Below the pieces are notes generated by a model. That model had not been told where the DNA came from, ran no database searches, and saw only the letters and a list, made by a program, of their open reading frames with translations. The position numbers and the translations under genes are program-made. Of a stretch of DNA of 64,000 nucleotides, positions 45,954-57,631 are shown piece after piece. Numbering within the stretch: position 1 is the stretch's first letter; each line of letters begins with the position of its first letter. This DNA comes from Straminergon stramineum (Eukaryota; Streptophyta; Bryopsida; Hypnales; Calliergonaceae): NCBI GenBank assembly GCA_963920665.1, contig OY987266.1, forward strand, positions 5,461,001-5,525,000. The letters run 5' to 3'.

Positions 45954-48900
45954 ACTGTTCCTGCTCTAAGTGAGCTGTCACCTACACCACAACTAATCGG
46001 AATTTCAGCAGCTTAAGATGCAAGAATGGTAGGCTGGTCGGAAATGGGTAATCTTCTTTACCTATGTAAATTGACCATGAAGCCTGGCTGGTCATGGGTG
46101 GTTCTACCATAATTATGCGAAAAACTCTTAACATTGTCAGAAACATGTCATATACCTTATCTATGTTGGCATTGAAACAAAGATCTCCAAACAGTCTGTC
46201 CCTCTGTCCTTACTGTTTCTCCTGGTAAGATCAACCTGGAAAAACATTCTTGGAATTGGAATACGTTCACAAGTTTGTTTGTTTATTTTTGAAACAAAAT
46301 GGACGAATCATACTGATACCATTGTGCATGACAAATCGTACATTGAAGCAAGGACGAAGAAGAAAATTTATACTAAGCTTAAGCACACCAGGAAACAGTC
46401 TAAGTAACCACAGTGGCCAAGTGACTCCCAATCCTTGTCTTTGGCTGGGTTTTTTCCTCTTTCCAAGGCCCTGCCCTCGGCTTTCTGCCATTTGTTCTTG
46501 GTTATTTTCTTGGAATAAACTCCGGGTTTAAGAACATAAAAATAAAAACTTTGTCAAATTGAACTCCAGGTTAAAAAAAATGTCAAATTGATGGACTTGT
46601 CCAAGACTCATTTTTCAAGAACCACCTGTTGCGTTAGATCCAACAAGTCCAAAGGATCGACCCCTAAGGTCTGGAGGGCTAACTTTTGGATCTGTTCTAT
46701 TTTTTTGAATGTTTCTCCCATATTGATATTAGACTTTCACCTTGAACCCGCAAACCTTAAATTGTTTCTAATCCAATATTTCCGTGGATGTAGTGTTAGT
46801 TTCCTTACTTATTTGTGCAATTGACATCATTGTTTAAAAATTCTTCAATTAATTTTTTTGAAGAACTTTTTGGGTGGTGGACATCATTAATTAGGTGGGA
46901 AAGTATATGTTTTTGCATTGTTTGTGTGGTCAGTACTAGCATTCTTGTATGCAAATTTATGGTTTGCTTTTGTTATTTCATCCTTGATCATTTAGCAATT
47001 CTTGTTAGGGTGATGATTGTAGGAAAGGTTTGATGCATGTTTTGAATTTAAGATTGGGCCCAAGTTTTATGTGAAAGTTGTAAAAGCCAATTTCTTTTTG
47101 CTATAAATGATCAACTTTTAGCTAAAACTAATACTTCAAACTAACATAGGGTGTAGTAAAGTTAATTTTTCAATTACTTGCAGCATATCAAATATTGTTA
47201 CAACTTAGAAAATTAGATAATCTTAGGATGCCAAAAAATTAAGACATTCTTGAAAAATACCACTTCTTTAATACTCCTTTGAATTCAAGCCGAGTGCCAA
47301 AATTTGACAAGTGTGCCCCTCAAACTTTGACAAAAATGATTCAAATTTTGAACCAATAACTTAAGTAAATCCTTCATTTCTACAATAATCTTGAAAATCA
47401 TCCTTATGGCCTGAGTGTCCTTCTACAGTTAACATAAACCTGGACAAAAATTCTGGAAAACCCTTTAACAATTAGTGATTTTTTCAACCCCTTACAATAC
47501 CAATATTCCTATACTTTTGTTTTGAGGTTTGAACACTATTTTATTTATTATATTTCATTTTTCATTTATTTCCAATTTAAAGTTTGAACAAAATATACTT
47601 AATGCCATAGTGGTACCAGCAACACCCGTACAGACTGCCATATACTGTACCAGTTCTCAAAAGCTCCACACCTGCAAATATTCTCACAGATACTATTTAT
47701 TAATAAATTTAAAATTTAAAATTTAACTCGGATCCTGCAATTGGAGTACAGGATCCAGAAGTAATAAGACCACTCAGGGGCAAGTATTCGGTAATTTTGA
47801 AATAATCGGTGATAGAAAAGACTGGAATAATAAAGTAAGGCGAGTCTCCATCACAAGAAGCGTACACTGCGTCACTGCCGTTACTACTGTACTCACTAGT
47901 ATGTTACTAGCAGGGTCGTATTCGTACATTACGTGTGATCAAGGGTATAATATACCCATATGTATACCAATACCGATACAAATAACGAACTTCAATAGGT
48001 AGTGTGAAAATAGAGTCTTGTTATGAGAAATATTTTGCCAATTCATGGGAGTGGTAAGGGATGTCATTTTTCATAGATGAAGATTCTACTTTCATATCAC
48101 CCAGTATCATTTCCATGCTTGAGTCAGCGACACTAGCAAGTGAGCCTAAAAATACGATCCTACAAGTTTTGAGCCTAGATTTTAGTAATGACCTTACAAC
48201 CATGGAAGGTGCCTATAATACAGGCTTTTACAATAGAGGTGCCTCAACTTCTAGGCTTACTAGCTCAACATTATAGGTTTCTATGTTAGCAATCATGTAG
48301 TTGAGTCACTTAAATAGTTCGATCTTGATCAACTAAGCTCAATTAACCCTTGTGCATCAATTTCGATGTTTTTTGGACGTTGAGAACATAGGATTTATAG
48401 AATATCAAGTTCATCAAACATTATAATCTCCAAAATCCATATGGTAGATTGTCTTATAAATTGCAGATTTATACTCATCAGTAAGTTGGCTTCAAATCTC
48501 TATTGTGAAAACTTCAATAACCGAGTAGTTCTCAAATTATTATGGATTTTCTAGATCCAACAAAAAAAAGCTCCTCACTTATATTGTTCTCTCTATGACG
48601 CTCAAGGGTTAAGGGTCCCCTCCAAAGGGCTTTGTAACTTGACATTATAAATAATAATATTTTCTCCTCATTTAATGAGAGGGTATTAAATATATACAAA
48701 TGGTATTTATAGACGTTGTGTTAATACAAACATTGCAATGTTTGCAATAACAAATCAATGCACAGTTTTGAGGCTTAGACTAACATTGTGGAGAATCAAG
48801 TTGATAATCCAGGGAAAATAAATTATTTTGAAAACAAACAATCTTTTATAAAATTGTTAAGTTAAAGTAGATTCAAGCGGTGGAAGGTAAATTTTAATTG

Positions 48901-49379
48901 TTATTAGTTATAAAATCAAATTGAAACTTGTCAATCCTAATCGTAGTGAGATTGTTGTAGAAATAAATCTACATTTGCATGAAACTTTTTGTTTTGAAAA
49001 AGTGTGAAAATTGGCTTTAAGAACAAATCATATTTGTTATTTTTCAAGAGTCCATGCTATGATTGTCCACAAAACAAGAGTCTTTATAACCTTCACATTA
49101 CTAATGTAAATGGGTTGAATCAAAGCTTATTTTATAGACATAAAAAATACTCTTTGAGACAAATTAAAGAGAGAGTTTTTGGTGTTTTGTACCCATGAGA
49201 ATATAGTGCTTCCTCCTAGACACCAATTTAAGAAAAATCTGTATTCCCTTAAAACTAGAATATTCACTTTTCCTTTTATAAAAGCTTCAAGAAATTACAA
49301 TAAAATATGACATCTTAGGAACCAACCTAAAAAACTAAGAAATAAATTTCAAGACTTTGAATGTTTGAGGATTGCCCCA
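45954..49379. other. intergenic, no gene supported
   Basis: ORFs at 46250-46531, 46588-46824 and 46815-47033 overlap frames on the other strand and have no recognised domain. A segment at 47820-47960 is less AT-rich and includes the palindrome GGGTATAATATACCC at about 47943. Nothing else could be supported. Confidence 0.35.
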
Positions 49380-49960
49380 CTTTATCACCAAAGGTAGTCC
49401 AAATTCCCAAAATTGAAAAGATGTAAAACATAATGCAACTTGTAATATTAATTTAACAATGATTTTAAAACAAAAATCATAAAATATGAATGATGCTTAG
49501 ATGCTATCTATAGTATTGGATTTGCTCTTGTACTAAACAATATTTGTAGATTAAGCCAAACATTTAAGATTCTTTCTAAAATGAATTGTAGATAAAAAAT
49601 TTGTACTTTGTAAAACGATTCCTTTCCTTTTAGATTGAGATATATTCATTTCTAATTATGATAATTTTTGAATATTTGCAATTTACTTATTTATTCATGT
49701 TGCATTGAAGGGTCATTTTGAATTAGAAAGTGCTTTGTAACTTTTTAAGGTGAAACATACTTACACCCTTCAAGATATAAAGTATTTGCAAAGAAAGTCT
49801 TGGAAATCTAATTTGTACAAACATTAGAAATCTAATATTAACAATGATTTACAAACAATTAGAGGGATGCAAAAACTAAGATAATGCATGCTTGAGACAT
49901 GTTTATGTTCTTCTATTGTTCAAAATTTGAACACCCGATGCTTAAGGGGTTAATTTTTGG
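49380..49960 (+). repeat. ~580-bp dispersed repeat, copy 2
   Basis: Diverged direct copy of 41130-41700; see the shared blocks there. Its right end reads GATGCTTAAGGGGTTAA, close to the complement of TTAACCCCTAAAG, which again links this repeat to the TTAACCCC-ended family. The left end is eroded. Confidence 0.5.
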
Positions 49961-50204
49961 GGTACTTTTATCATTTTTTTAATCTTTGATTTTTCAGAAC
50001 TCAAATGAAATTGTGAAAAGATTAAAATTATCCCATGAAGATTCTCTACAGCCAAAAAAATCCAGTGAAGGGTGTGGTCAATCAGACGCACACCAACCTG
50101 CTGCTGGATTCTTTTTAAAATTTACATTCATGGTATTGGAAAAAAGATCCGTAAGAAAAATCAAATACCAGTACAACCGTAAGTTACTAGTCAGTATCCC
50201 ACTG

Positions 50205-50275
50205 AACCCCGTCTCTTTCTCTCTCAGAGGTCTGCTTCTTCTTCCTCCTTCGTCCCTTTCTTTGCAAAGAGCTAT
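50205..50275 (+). promoter_or_regulatory. pyrimidine-rich patch upstream of the SPEAR-like gene
   Basis: A C/T-dominated stretch with CTCTTTCTCTCTCAG, TTCTTCTTCCTCCTTCGTC and CCTTTCTTTGC lies in the first G+C-richer DNA after 20 kb of AT-rich repeats. Pyrimidine patches are common near plant transcription starts. No TATA box was identified. The region to 51503 probably carries the promoter and the 5' leader. Confidence 0.35.
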
Positions 50276-50767
50276 CCAGCTATGGCTGTTCGCAGCAGGC
50301 TGCCTTTGCCGTTGTTGCCCTCTCTTCCTCTCCTTACTCCCTAGCCGAAACGATTCTTCAATTCCAGGCGTAGACACATGAAGCACCGCATTGCAACACG
50401 CATTTTCCTGAGCTTCTCCGTTTCCAATTAGGCCTAGTGATCGCAGAGAACGACGAACTTGCAGATTATAATATCACATCGGGGTCAAGTTTTCCTTTGT
50501 TGCGGTTCGTTGTTGGAGCTTCCTTAAGATTTTTGGATTTTTAAGAAAGGCGGTGATACTGGCTGGAGACGGGAGTTGACCTCAACTGGCCTCGCGCTAG
50601 CTGGCCTTGAGAGTTGACGTGTATTATGTATCCGTACTGATCACTTGATCACTTGCCGCGTCGTGATTGTGCGACGTGCCGTCATACATTTGGAATAACA
50701 GGCATGCGCTCGGCGTTTTCTTTAAGGACAACAAGGAAGCGAGCACGTCAAGATAGCATATCGGCAG

Positions 50768-51030
50768 GTAGAGTTTTCAAATTCACGTTCACTCATTTGT
50801 TGTGCTCAGATAACCTAGTCGATTTGAAGCGCATGCTAGTTTATGGCTTGCTTGCAGATCGGGAAACAACAATATGCGTGCGCAGATGGATTTTTTTCGT
50901 CGTTTTCAGTTAACTGTGTTTCCTTGATTGACAACAGTCGTTCACCTGGTAGCAGAATGAAAGTTTATTAGTTAAAATCGCGTGGTTTAATCGGAGTTGT
51001 TACAATTTGATTTTACTTTTTATTTTGCAG
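50768..51030 (+). other. possible 5' leader intron of the SPEAR-like gene
   Basis: TCGGCAG is followed by GTAGAG at 50768, and a strong acceptor, TTTACTTTTTATTTTGCAG, ends at 51030. Together they could define a 263-bp intron in the 5' untranslated region. This is inference from splice-site appearance only. Confidence 0.3.
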
Positions 51031-51503
51031 TTGCTAGGTTCAAACTTACTTGCTCGAAATGTATGTGTTCTGTTTCGTGTGGTAATTGATGCTGTGTGCT
51101 ATTTTACAGTAATTGATGCTAAGAGTCTGAGGATGGATGGTCGTGGTTGTTGTAATGGTGAGATACTGACATCATGGTTAAGTGGATGATGTTGTTCGGT
51201 ACATTGCAGCTGCGGGGAGTGTGAGTAGGCGCTTTTGGATTTGGTTCTTGGTGGAGGAGGAAATGCTGAGTGTCTGGTTTTCGGATGATGGTCTAAGGCT
51301 GTCTCAGGGATGAGTCTATCTTGCACCGGTTGCTTCACCGCCTGTAGCCCTGGCCAGAATTTTATCTGTGGAGTTTGTTGCGTGCTCCCTGGATAGAAAA
51401 GGGGTTAGAAGGTCGAGGTGTAGTATCGCGGTAGTGTGGGAGAGGGGAGTTTAAGTAGACTTCAACCAAAGAAATATGTTTGTGTGAGAGACGCATTACG
51501 TTG

Positions 51504-54500
51504 ATGGCAACACTTCTGATGCGTTCTCCCGAGCTAGCTGATGCGGAGAGGCTGGCGGAGTGCGCGTGGCCGCACAATGAGAAGGCGCTGGGCCAGGAAG
51601 GACAACAGAAAGCATCGGGGGAGGGACGGAGCAGGGCAAGAAAGGGAAAGGCGGGGCAGAAGAAGCAACCACAGCGAGGTCTGGGAGTAGCACAGCTGGA
51701 GAAGCTGAGGTTGCAGGAACAGAGTAAGCAAGAAGCTGCATGTATTGCGTCGTTGCAGACCTTGCCATCCCTGGGGTTCACAGATCAAAATCAGAATGGG
51801 GGCATGTACCTCCGCCATATTAAAGGTTCTATCTCCCACCATCTTACCCACGGCCGCGGCAGTGCCCTGGCGTTCGGGAATGGTCGTTTTGGACCACCTG
51901 ACAAGCTGGCGGAGTATCTTGCCAGAGATGGTCATAAGCATGTTGGGAAAGGTGCCATGGACGGGGATGTATTTCGGACGTTCATGTCGTTAGCGTCTAC
52001 TGACCATTCCAGATCAGTATCATACTCCCGGCACGAACGGGGTCCTTGTGTTTCCATCATGCTGCCTCGCCGTAAAGATGACTGTGCGATGCCTTCCCTT
52101 TGCAATGACCCGCAGCCGGGAAATAATGTGCATGCATCTCCCTCCAGTATAAATTATTCTGGCACTGACGGGTCACCCACCAGGCGAGCACCTTGTGCCC
52201 TGGCGTGTGTCGCTTCTCCTCCAAACTCTAGCGTCAGGAAACCGTCCTTCTTTTCCAGTGCACTGCTGAGTCGGGCAAGCCCAGTCGACAGTCATCCATC
52301 CAACGCGGAAATAGGTGACGAGAAGCGATCGTCGACAGAACTGGACTATGAGGCTGTGCCGCACGGGTTTTCCCCTGTCTCTAACAAAGGTGCAATGGAG
52401 GTCGGGATGGTCAATGCCAAGCTTCTCCCAGTATTTGTGAAGGCTGGTGCAGGGGCACCGATATTCACTTTGACCAACCTACAATGTTTCGAATCTTCTT
52501 CAGGTCCTGCAAATGTAGGTCACCATCCACGAGAAAGCACTAATGAACCTGTGGTGGTGCGTCTCTCCCTTCTCTTTTGCTGCCAGTGGTACTGTATGAC
52601 GTTGATACTTCTTATTTGCAATCGATTGGAATACTTGATTTGTAATGCCGATTTGTTGCATAGATTGAATTCTTGGTAATGTATACTCGGAAGGGGGTAT
52701 AAATATTTAGCTAGTTGAAAACTACGAGGTGATTGCGAGCAAACTTCAATTTCTTGACCGATGCAGTCCGTTCTCTCTGTGTCCACGGGCATGAAAATTC
52801 AGTCCACTTTGATTAATAATATGAAGCATGTGAAAGTTATGCGGTACAAGTTCATTCTGAGTGACTAAAGGAACTTTCCAAAGTCTAAGTCATGGTCGTT
52901 TACTTCATATCTTCCTTTCTTCTTTACTTCATAATCGCTTGATTTTATTGCTGACAAGTGACGGAATCTCAAGCTCGCAATTTGAACGCTGGAAACATGG
53001 ATGTTGGGAAGCAGGTGGGCGTTACAGCAAATTGCGAACCTAAGGAGCTCTCTTCTGTCCAAAGCTTTTCTAGCAACCCCTCTTGGTCTGCCCTAAACAA
53101 GGTTTGCCTTTATCGTCCAACGCTCCTGTCATTTTATATATTCTAACCATCTGCTAGTGAATGCTTAGCATTTCGACCCAGTCACAATTTGCAGGTCAAC
53201 TGCTTTGCCGTGCATTCAAACTTGACTTTCTTGACGCGACTTATTTGAAGCAATTAGCTTCAGTAGGTTTCTTAATCGGTGGTGGTGGCTGTATGGACAG
53301 TCGTGTGGGTGGAAACAACCGTGGCAGGCTCTCCATGAGAGCACGCGTAAACTACTTCATTCCAATAATCTGGATCTCAATGCTCTCACTGGTGAGATTG
53401 ATGCAGCAGACAAGAACTGTGGTAGCGCGAGTGTAGCTCTTGGTCAAAAGAGTGCCATTGAGGCACACCATTCTGAGGGCATCACACGGTTTGTTACCTT
53501 CAGAACCACTTGGTTATGACATTGTCAGCCATAAATACCAAATTTGGCGAGGGTGATTTCTTGTTGTATTCTGTAAGAATTGGAATAGGTATTACCTTTC
53601 GTGGTTGTTGCTCCTGTTTATCTTCCTGTGGGTGTCTCTCCTCTTCGAGGTGCACACTTCATATGAATGATTCATTACTTAGTGTGTCCAAATTTGCAGG
53701 ATCGCATCGGAAGACTGCTCACCTCGTCCTTTTAAGATCAGAAAGTGTGGAACTTGGGACGAGAATCGAGCGTGTAAAGAAATTCAGCTATTTACTGGGT
53801 CCAACCATCGGAGGTCGGGTGATTTTCTTACTCTGGGACTTTCAAGTTATCCTGGCAGTCCTCAGCATGAAGCGGAAGTAAATAGCCAAGAAGTGATGGC
53901 ACCTAAAGCAATCAAAGAAGATATATATTCCAAAGAAGGTCTCGACGTTCTGCAGCTTCTCATGTGCACTCCAAGGCAGACACAGGTTATACTCTTCCAC
54001 TTCCAAGTAGGATCCACTTCATTCGCACTTCTGCAAAAGAGCGAAGTTGGTAGAAAAATGTGCAGGCTGAGAAAAATTGTACATGTCCTGAAACGAAGCG
54101 TGTATAAGGCGACTTGGCTGGAGGTTACCCTTCAGAGGTTCATGAGCTCAAATACGTGGGAATATGAACCTCATGGAACCTATTGAAGCTGATGGGAGCA
54201 TGAAGAAGCATGCAAATGGATTGTCTTGTGAGCTTGCATCTGTCTGATTCAATTTGAAAGTTAAGATTTGGACGGATTAGTCCGTGAAGATGTTAGTACA
54301 TGCGAACTAAAATGGACTTTCTGGGTGCAGCAATCGAGATCCCGCTCCTCTTCTCCAAGCAACGAGTTCACCAGTGGTGAGGGACCCACAACACGTGCAC
54401 GACTCAGCTACAGTTTCTCTTCGTTATCTTCTGGTATCTTGCCTGAGCATTGCCACAGGCCAACTGGAAGAAAAATGGAAGAGTCCTTGGATCTCAGGTT

Positions 54501-54516
54501 GAAATTGGCATTATAA
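51504..54516 (+). CDS. SPEAR / SPOROCYTELESS-NOZZLE-like EAR transcriptional repressor, five exons
   Basis: Modelled exons are 51504-52503, 52959-53101, 53301-53488, 53700-53985 and 54331-54516. The intron phases 1, 0, 2 and 0 join into one 600-residue frame. Residues 53-73 hold a basic lead-in (KKQPQ) and then RGLGVAQLEKLRLQEQ, the signature SPL motif of SPEAR/TIE/NZZ proteins. The C terminus is LDLRLKLAL (592-600), a canonical EAR motif. Further EAR-like pieces are LDLNAL (405-410) and LTLGL (487-491). Known family members bind TOPLESS-type corepressors through EAR and TCP factors through the SPL region, in the nucleus. The ATG at 51504 is the first in-frame one near the motif. The protein is much longer than Arabidopsis SPL/NZZ (314 residues). 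Exon 1 could end at 52518 instead of 52503. The exon 2 acceptor (GACAAG) and exon 3 acceptor are the weakest junctions. Confidence 0.8.
52504..52958 (+). other. intron 1 of the SPEAR-like gene
   Basis: The donor after TCTTCAG (GTCCTG at 52504) or after ATGTAG (GTCACC at 52519) leaves phase 1. The acceptor GCTGACAAG ends at 52958. Read-through keeps the frame open only to 52679, where a stop ends an uncharged, cysteine-rich tail, which argues for splicing. A one-exon truncated isoform ending there cannot be excluded. Confidence 0.55.
53102..53300 (+). other. intron 2 of the SPEAR-like gene
   Basis: The donor is GTTTGC after AACAAG. The acceptor GTATGGACAG at 53300 keeps phase 0 and opens SCGWKQPWQALHES. 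A stronger-looking acceptor, AATTTGCAG at 53194, would give only 17 codons (VNCFAVHSNLTFLTRLI) before a stop, so it may define an alternative short C terminus. Confidence 0.5.
53489..53699 (+). other. intron 3 of the SPEAR-like gene
   Basis: The donor is GTTTGT after ACACG at 53489 and the acceptor CAAATTTGCAG ends at 53699, in phase 2. The joined codon CGG encodes arginine between GIT and IASEDC. The ORF spanning 53510-53881 crosses this intron in another frame and is a shadow. Confidence 0.65.
53986..54330 (+). other. intron 4 of the SPEAR-like gene
   Basis: The donor is GTTATA after ACACAG and the acceptor TTTCTGGGTGCAG ends at 54330, in phase 0. It contains an in-frame continuation to a stop at 54186 and a short frame NLMEPIEADGSMKKHANGL. 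An additional small exon or retained-intron form is therefore possible. Confidence 0.6.
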
Positions 54517-57500
54517 CTCCCACTGACATCTTTGGATTGGCTAAATGGTTTACTTGTTGGTGATAGTCAATCAGGCTGTGAAGATGGTTCTGGGAGGTCC
54601 TATTTTGTGCCGGTGTACATTTAATGACCCGTGATAGGAAACAAAAAATTTCATATGTACAGGAGCCTATTGCATTTCTAGTATCTTTTGTATAAGAATG
54701 GAGTAACAACAGGGGCGTCAGAGTTCTGGACCTGTGCCTTAAGCATGGAGGTGATTTGGGCAACGCTATTTGAAAGTTCTTCGAGGGGCCTACTACTTTG
54801 AGATGAGATTCGTGCAGGGCCAGATTTGGGAAGAAACGGCAGAGTCGCGTGGCTGAAATTGCAAATTGTGCCACTCCCTAAAATACATATCCAGAGTTTG
54901 CTTTTTATCTGGCCTTGTTATACCGGTAATATATTAGGAGGGGGAGGGACTTTACAGAGAGTTCCCTAAAGCCATTTTCAGTAGGAAAGTTCTCTGGGGT
55001 CTTCCCGAACTACTCGTTTATTAGGTAGGGTGGAGTAGTTGTCTCAATAGATTTCTTAAGTTTTCTTGATTTCTTGGAACTTTGAAATCCTCCTGGTGTG
55101 ATGTGCATTTTTATGGCGAGATTTCAAACACTTTTCAATGCTTCTCGTTTGTCATTTGATTCTGGATGTACTAGTCGGTACTGCTGGATCTTGGGTCTGA
55201 TCGAATCGAGTTTTTGGAAGGCATGATCTGAATTGATGGAACAATCTTGAAGTGCCCTAACTCAAAGTAGAAAGTGTACTTTGGAATCGATTTAATCCCA
55301 TTTCTACTGAATCCCATTTCTTTATTTCAAGAATGTAGAGAATAATTTCTTCACAAACTAGGAATAATACTGTTAGTACCAAAATACCAAGATTATAGTC
55401 TCATAATGAGAACAGTTGAAAGCGGCAGTAATGAGTTTCGTACCTTATCTTTTTTGCTCCAGCTAGTACATGTCCCTTTCTACATTGCTTTGGTCGGTGG
55501 ACTCTAATGTTCAGACACGCCTGTTCCATACTTCCATACCACCACGCTCGACTGTTGAGATCTAGATTGCCCATGATGGGTACAAGACTACAAGCTGCAA
55601 AACAAATTGCCAAGTGATAAGGTAATAATTTGGGACGACTTGCAAATCTACTTAATTTCCAAATTCGTGGGAGTTCTCCTGCTTTGTCCAGTGGCACATG
55701 CACTATTAGGACAAGCCAATGCAACGACCAAGCTTAGGTTAGTTGCGGGTGTAAGTTAGTTAGCAAATGGTTAAAATGAAAATTTGAAATAAAATTGCTG
55801 CCAGTAACTCTCAAGATTATTCGGTAAGGTTGTTAGTTGAAACTGGAGCTGGACGGACTTCAGTTGTCCAGAACTAACTTAACTGGAGTTAACTTAATTG
55901 CCAGGCCAGCCAGAAGTGTGAATTTCTGATGAACCAGTCAGTTTCGGCTCGAATGAATATTAAATGGACGATTTTCGGTTACAGTGGGGAGTTATTGGAT
56001 TTTCAGGAAATCTAGGATCAGGGTTGGATCCACAGTACCTTACTTAGATTTAGTGGAGACCTAGGATCACCAGGCTATGATATCCCATTGCCGCTAATCC
56101 TGCTCATGGCAAGGGTGCAGTTGTGCAACTGGCAGTTTCTTGCAGCCTATGGGCTGCACCAATAATCAGGGAGAAGCGGTGGTTAAGGTATGTGCACCTA
56201 TAATCGTCACTAAATACAATGGAACACAATGTACTTAATACTATACTAGCACAAACTTGTTGCAATGCAACATTGAACTAAGGAGAATATGGACTGGATA
56301 GCCGGTTGAAGTCCTACAGAATTGGATGAAAAACATTTGGGATGAAAATGTGACCATATTTGTGACAATAGGTCGTGATAGTTTGTACTTAATATAATAG
56401 AAGATGAAAAAAATCATTTTCATTGGGTCTTATTATCAAGTGAAAAAATATTTCAATTAAATCTAGATTACATTATTTAGACATTGTATGAAGAAGTTAT
56501 GGATTTTCAAAGTACTTAACATATATGTAACATACAATATCACTAGGTTGTCACTAGGCTTTGATGTTCAAGCAATTTACAAACACATAATTAATGTCCT
56601 TATTTTTAGTAAGAATTTATACATGGCAATTTTTGGATTAGGGATGATTTTGGATGTTCTAACTTTAGAATATTGTAAACTAGTGAAATTGGGTGAGGAG
56701 ATGGTTGGATTTTCAAACTATGAAATAAAAATTGTTCAAAATTTTCAAGAAAAGATTATAACTTCAATATAAATAGAAGTAATAAACCAAGGTAGGTACA
56801 TAAAAAAATGGTTGAGTATGGAAAATGAAGGATAATTGCTAGTGAAGTTCTAAAACTCCTAAAACAATGGTATGCCCTTTGTAGTCAGTACTAGTATCCA
56901 CACTTTTTAGATTGTCTTTTAGGTTGTCCTACATTAATTTTTCAACATTTTTAGTTGGAATAATCCAAAAGTAATCATGCCTAATTGCAGTCTCTATTAT
57001 TTCATTTCATTTAACTCTTTATCATCCTAAAGAAATGAAAATTGTATTTAGTTTCAAAAACAAACAAAATCAATGTTGAATGGGAGTGTTTAAGAGTATA
57101 TACTTGACAAAAGATTCACTTATTACTTATTTTAACCACAAGCTTGAGTGACATTTTGATTATTATTGTAATAGTGTAGGAAATAATGGAGCTGAAAGGA
57201 CGAGAATAGTCTCCACACATAGTCTAGAACATGAAAATTTTTGTTTCTACTTTGACTACTTATATTGTATTTTTCTCAATAAAAAAAAGTTGACCCAATA
57301 TACTTGAAGAATACTTCTGGATTTGTCATCCTATTGTAAAAAAAACACTAATTTAATAAACCTATATATCTACAATGACCAAAGTGTCAACAAATAGGCT
57401 TTCAACCTCATCATCACTTTCTTGAGCAACCCAAGTAGCTCTCTCATGTCAAGATCACACTAGTTCTCTAGTTGGATTGATAATTAAGGAATAAGGAATA

Positions 57501-57631
57501 TGTATTTTTGTAAACTTAGGAGACAACACTATTGCAACTCTATAGTCAACATCTTTGTATAACTCTAGTTTGATTCTCTAGTTCAAACACCAAGGTTTCA
57601 CTAGCATTTTTGAGAGAGCATTGTTGTTGTT
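54517..57631. other. 3' flank of the SPEAR-like gene and intergenic DNA
   Basis: No clear AATAAA close to the stop; TGTACATTTAA occurs near 54614 and TTTTGTATAAGAATGG near 54686. A run of AACTTAACTGGAGTTAACTTAA lies near 55875-55895, a short palindromic duplication. ORFs at 54494-54874 and 55401-55724 (minus) and 56488-56772 (plus) have no recognised domain. No further gene is supported. Confidence 0.35.

Noticed and set aside
46250..47033. Three overlapping ORFs of 72-93 codons
   Set aside because: Both strands are open in the same region, no domain is recognisable, and no splice-linked continuation was found.
51362..51941. Long minus-strand ORFs (139, 135 and 90 codons) opposite the first SPEAR-like exon
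   Set aside because: They are shadows of the G+C-richer plus-strand exon. The plus frame has the recognisable SPL motif and spliced EAR exons.
53510..53881. 123-codon plus-strand ORF
   Set aside because: It crosses intron 3 and exon 4 of the SPEAR-like gene in a different frame from the one supported by splice phases and EAR motifs.
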